Shown: piece by piece, positions 7,335-8,581 of the stretch
Layout of the letters: each line of letters opens with the position of its first letter
How positions within the stretch are numbered: position 1 is the stretch's first letter
Assembly (NCBI GenBank): GCA_903934745.1
Contig: CAIZOZ010000210.1
Location: 1 to 8,581 of the forward strand
DNA from: an uncultured cyanobacterium
GTDB lineage: Bacteria; Cyanobacteriota; Cyanobacteriia; PCC-6307; Cyanobiaceae
Reading direction: 5' to 3'
Length of the DNA stretch: 8,581 nucleotides
The notes under the pieces: generated by a model
Database searches by the model: none
Told to the model about the DNA's origin: nothing
What the model saw: the letters and a program-made list of their open reading frames with translations, nothing else
Position numbers and translations under genes: made by a program

Positions 7335-7631
7335 ATGCTGCAGCGCAAGCTTGATCGTTTTCTCCAGGAGCAACGGCCTGTCTGGGTCTACCTGCGGGAC
7401 CAGCAATGCTGGATTGAGGACGCCCTGGTGGTGGAGATCGTCGGGGACATGGTCACCCTCCGCCACGAGGACGACGACGAGGACGAACTTTCCAGCTGGG
7501 AACTGAGCGTGCGGCTCGATTCGATCGGCGCCGTCAGCACCCGCCTGGCCAGTGTCAGCCGCAGCTCTGGTCCCGACGACATTGTGACCACAGGCGACTG
7601 TCCGGAAGCCGAACGGCTCGGCAGCCCCTGA
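7335..7631 (+). CDS. DUF6679-like conserved cyanobacterial protein
   Basis: The product is 98 aa from the ATG at 7335; an upstream GTG at 7239 would run over the divergent creatininase start and adds 32 residues with no family look. The sequence MLQRKLDRFLQEQRPVWVYL, then RDQQCWIEDALVVEIVGDMVTLRHE, an acidic loop DDDEDE, SSWELSVRLDSIGAV, and DCPEAERL near the end match my recollection of a small cyanobacteria-wide family, DUF6679, with no known function. It has no signal peptide or membrane span; the predicted strands around 17-45 suggest a small beta-barrel-like fold, which is inference. The 58-bp divergent spacer to the creatininase gene must hold both promoters; TAGGAT at 7307-7312 is a possible -10 for this gene, without a convincing -35. 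Confidence 0.8.
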   Translation: MLQRKLDRFLQEQRPVWVYLRDQQCWIEDALVVEIVGDMVTLRHEDDDEDELSSWELSVRLDSIGAVSTRLASVSRSSGPDDIVTTGDCPEAERLGSP

Positions 7632-7659
7632 AGCCGCCCGCCCAGGGAGAGAGGTCGAT

Positions 7660-7712
7660 CAGTGGGGCTGTGAGCAGTGGTGCTGGCCAGTGGGGCTGGT
7701 CAGTGGGCCGTG
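7660..7712. repeat. Degenerate 13-15 bp tandem repeat between convergent genes
   Basis: Four successive units begin with CAGTGG: CAGTGGGGCTG at 7660, CAGTGGTGCTG at 7675, CAGTGGGGCTG at 7688 and CAGTGGGCCGTG at 7701. The spacing is 15, 13 and 13 bp. The last unit overlaps the stop codon (7700-7702) and final codons of the small membrane protein gene on the minus strand. Confidence 0.75.
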
Positions 7713-7837
7713 CCGTTGCCGTCGTAGTCGTCGCTGTCGTAGTAGCCGCCCTTGGTGCCAAAGAACAGGGTGGCCAGGCAGAACAGACCGCTTCCGGCCA
7801 GCAGCACGGTGCCGAGGTTGAAGGCGCTGAGGTTCAT
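7700..7837 (-). CDS. Small single-span membrane protein, 45 aa, family not recognised
   Basis: From the ATG at 7837 the product is 45 aa: a short polar N-terminus (MNLSAFN), one hydrophobic helix at about 8-28 (LGTVLLAGSGLFCLATLFF), then GTKGG and the acidic tyrosine-rich tail YYDSDDYDGNGTAH. The clean layout of span, Gly hinge and charged tail, together with reading-frame-consistent codon choice, argues for a real gene. A TTG start at 7891 would add 18 residues of proline-rich, unconserved-looking sequence and is less likely. The architecture resembles the tiny subunits of thylakoid complexes in cyanobacteria, but I do not recognise it as any named Psb, Psa, Pet or Ndh subunit. It has the sense that I have seen similar proteins in picocyanobacterial genomes as unnamed hypotheticals. 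No ribosome-binding site is visible. It stands alone, converging with the DUF6679-like gene. Confidence 0.65.
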   Translation of the reverse strand: MNLSAFNLGTVLLAGSGLFCLATLFFGTKGGYYDSDDYDGNGTAH

Positions 7838-7993
7838 GAGGAATGGGGTGGCGGGAGCCTGGTGTTGGGCCGGGCTGGACTGGGGATCCAACTGGGACGC
7901 CGGATCTGGATCGCCACTCTGGCCAGCGCGGGCCCGTTGTGGTGAGCCTGGGTTGGAGCTTCACACCAGGCGGCCTGGCCATTGACACCTGCC

Positions 7994-8030
7994 CCGGTTG
8001 AAGACGCCTGCGCGGAAGGCGCTGAGCCGG
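7994..8030 (-). terminator. Two-tier inverted repeat downstream of the DUF6165-like gene
   Basis: An inner stem CGCCT (8005-8009) / AGGCG (8017-8021) with a 7-nt loop is flanked by CCGG at 7994-7997 and 8027-8030, which can pair across internal loops. It starts 14 nt beyond the stop of the minus-strand gene. There is no U-tract, so terminator function is a guess. The rest of 7838-8043 shows nothing I can assign; TTGACA at 7982-7987 lacks a partner -10. Confidence 0.3.
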
Positions 8031-8043
8031 TGTGGGCAGCGGA

Positions 8044-8423
8044 TCAATAGGGCTTGTACGACTTCTCCTCGACCAGAGCGGAGCCGTAGGTGGTGTTGAT
8101 CTCCCGCTTGATCGCAGTGCGTCGGTCGTTTTGCCGGTACACCGAGCGGGCCAACTGGATGAAGGCCGGGCCGAAGTCCTGGAGCTGTTCCTGTTCGCGG
8201 ATGGCATCCTCGATGGCCCAGAGACTCTGGTTCACCTGCTGCAGCTGGACGATGAGTTCGGGATCGAGCTGGAGGGCGGCCTCTACCAGAACCTGTTGCA
8301 GCACATTCAGTTCATGGCGGGCGTTGACCAGGCCCTCCCCTGCAGGTGTTGTGTCTTGATCTCGAGGATGGTGATTTTGTCTACCAGTTCTCCCAGGGAA
8401 AGGGGGGCATAAAGCATGGTCAT
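8044..8423 (-). pseudogene. DUF6165-like gene split by a single-base frameshift in a G-run
   Basis: Two frames together give one continuous family-like protein. The first, from the ATG at 8423, reads MTMLYAPLSLGELVDKITIL then EIKTQHLQG and ends early at 8307-8309 after an out-of-frame RAWSTPAMN. The second, one base back, continues with EGLVNARHELNVLQQVL and runs to the stop at 8044-8046, ending in FGPAFIQLARSVYRQNDRR, AIKREINT and SALVEEKSYKPY. Adding one base to the GGGG run (CCCC on + at 8337-8340) restores 126 aa with LQGEGLVNARHEL. The restored protein matches what I recall of DUF6165, a small helical, coiled-coil-like family found beside glycosyltransferase and TPR genes; its function is unknown. 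The upstream gene ends 24 bp away on the same strand, so they are probably co-transcribed. Three explanations are open: a real null or phase-variable allele, a sequencing error in a homopolymer, or -1 ribosomal slippage on G GGG. Confidence 0.85.
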
Positions 8424-8447
8424 GGAGCTGCCGTTCAGAGGCTGAGA

Positions 8448-8581
8448 CTAGGTGTGGGGCTGGAAGGTTCCCAGTTCTTTGACGACCCGCTGCAAGACTT
8501 CTGTCCAGTCATCTGGCTCCTGCTGGCGAAACAGACGCATGGAGGGATACCAGAAGGTTGTGTCGCTTTCCATGCCCCAGC
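8448..8581 (-). CDS. C-terminal end of a TPR/glycosyltransferase-associated protein (5' part outside window)
   Basis: The minus-strand frame open from the window edge to the TAG at 8448-8450 gives 43 residues beginning WGMESDTTFWYPSMRLFRQQ, then EPDDWTEVLQRVVKELG. The pattern of a Trp, a short acidic stretch, then SxWYPSxRLFRQ...W..V...V...L is, as I recall, the standard C-terminus of TPR-repeat proteins that carry a C-terminal glycosyltransferase-like domain, in cyanobacteria and proteobacteria. The repeat domain itself would lie beyond the window, so the assignment rests on this short tail. Its position directly before a DUF6165-like gene supports it, since these families often sit together. 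Confidence 0.6.
   Translation of the reverse strand, partial: WGMESDTTFWYPSMRLFRQQEPDDWTEVLQRVVKELGTFQPHT

Noticed and set aside
7982..7987. TTGACA as a -35 element for a promoter in the 7838-8043 gap
   Set aside because: No -10-like hexamer lies at 16-18 bp spacing, and no plus-strand gene follows it.
7659..8207. A 182-codon minus-strand frame spanning the small membrane gene and the DUF6165 gene
   Set aside because: It is out of frame with both supported genes and its translation is Arg/Pro/Ser-rich with no recognisable pattern.

Overview
The window looks like the chromosome of a high-GC picocyanobacterium of the Cyanobium/Synechococcus group. The evidence is a CrtR-type beta-carotene hydroxylase, a Ycf66-like membrane protein, a DUF6679-like protein, an IleS with the cyanobacterial YKDTLNLLQT start region, and strong G/C third-position bias. 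I found only one copy of the HIP1 octamer GCGATCGC (2320-2327), which fits the Cyanobium/marine Synechococcus side better than HIP1-rich freshwater cyanobacteria. This placement rests on remembered family features, not on a search.

Layout, left to right. Positions 2-703 (+) hold the 3' end of a GH13 alpha-amylase-family gene. It converges with, and overlaps by 16 bp, the end of ileS (688-3825, -). Upstream of ileS on the same strand lies a ycf66-like gene (3856-4662, -), probably co-transcribed with it. A tRNA-Leu(UAG) gene (4692-4773, +) sits head-to-head with ycf66, only 29 bp away, and is followed by a strong hairpin. After about 270 bp of non-coding DNA comes crtR (5045-6067, +). It converges with a minus-strand pair, gatC (6104-6397) and a creatininase-family hydrolase (6455-7276). 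A DUF6679-like gene (7335-7631, +) is divergent from that pair. It converges across a degenerate 13-15 bp tandem repeat with a 45-aa single-span membrane protein gene (7700-7837, -). The right end holds a DUF6165-like gene broken by a 1-base frameshift (8044-8423, -) and the last 43 codons of an upstream gene resembling TPR/glycosyltransferase-associated proteins (8448-8581, -).

Most of the window is housekeeping: glucan metabolism, charging of tRNA-Ile, a leucine tRNA, the transamidosome subunit GatC, and xanthophyll synthesis. The DUF6165/TPR pair at the right edge is the only part with an accessory, cell-surface-polysaccharide flavour. I see no mobile element, CRISPR array, integrase or defence system. 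The points most worth a second look are a roughly 46-residue Gly/Ala/Pro insertion inside the catalytic domain of IleS, a perfect 15-bp tandem duplication under two overlapping stop codons, the G-run frameshift in the DUF6165 gene, and the unnamed 45-aa membrane protein with a Tyr/Asp-rich tail.
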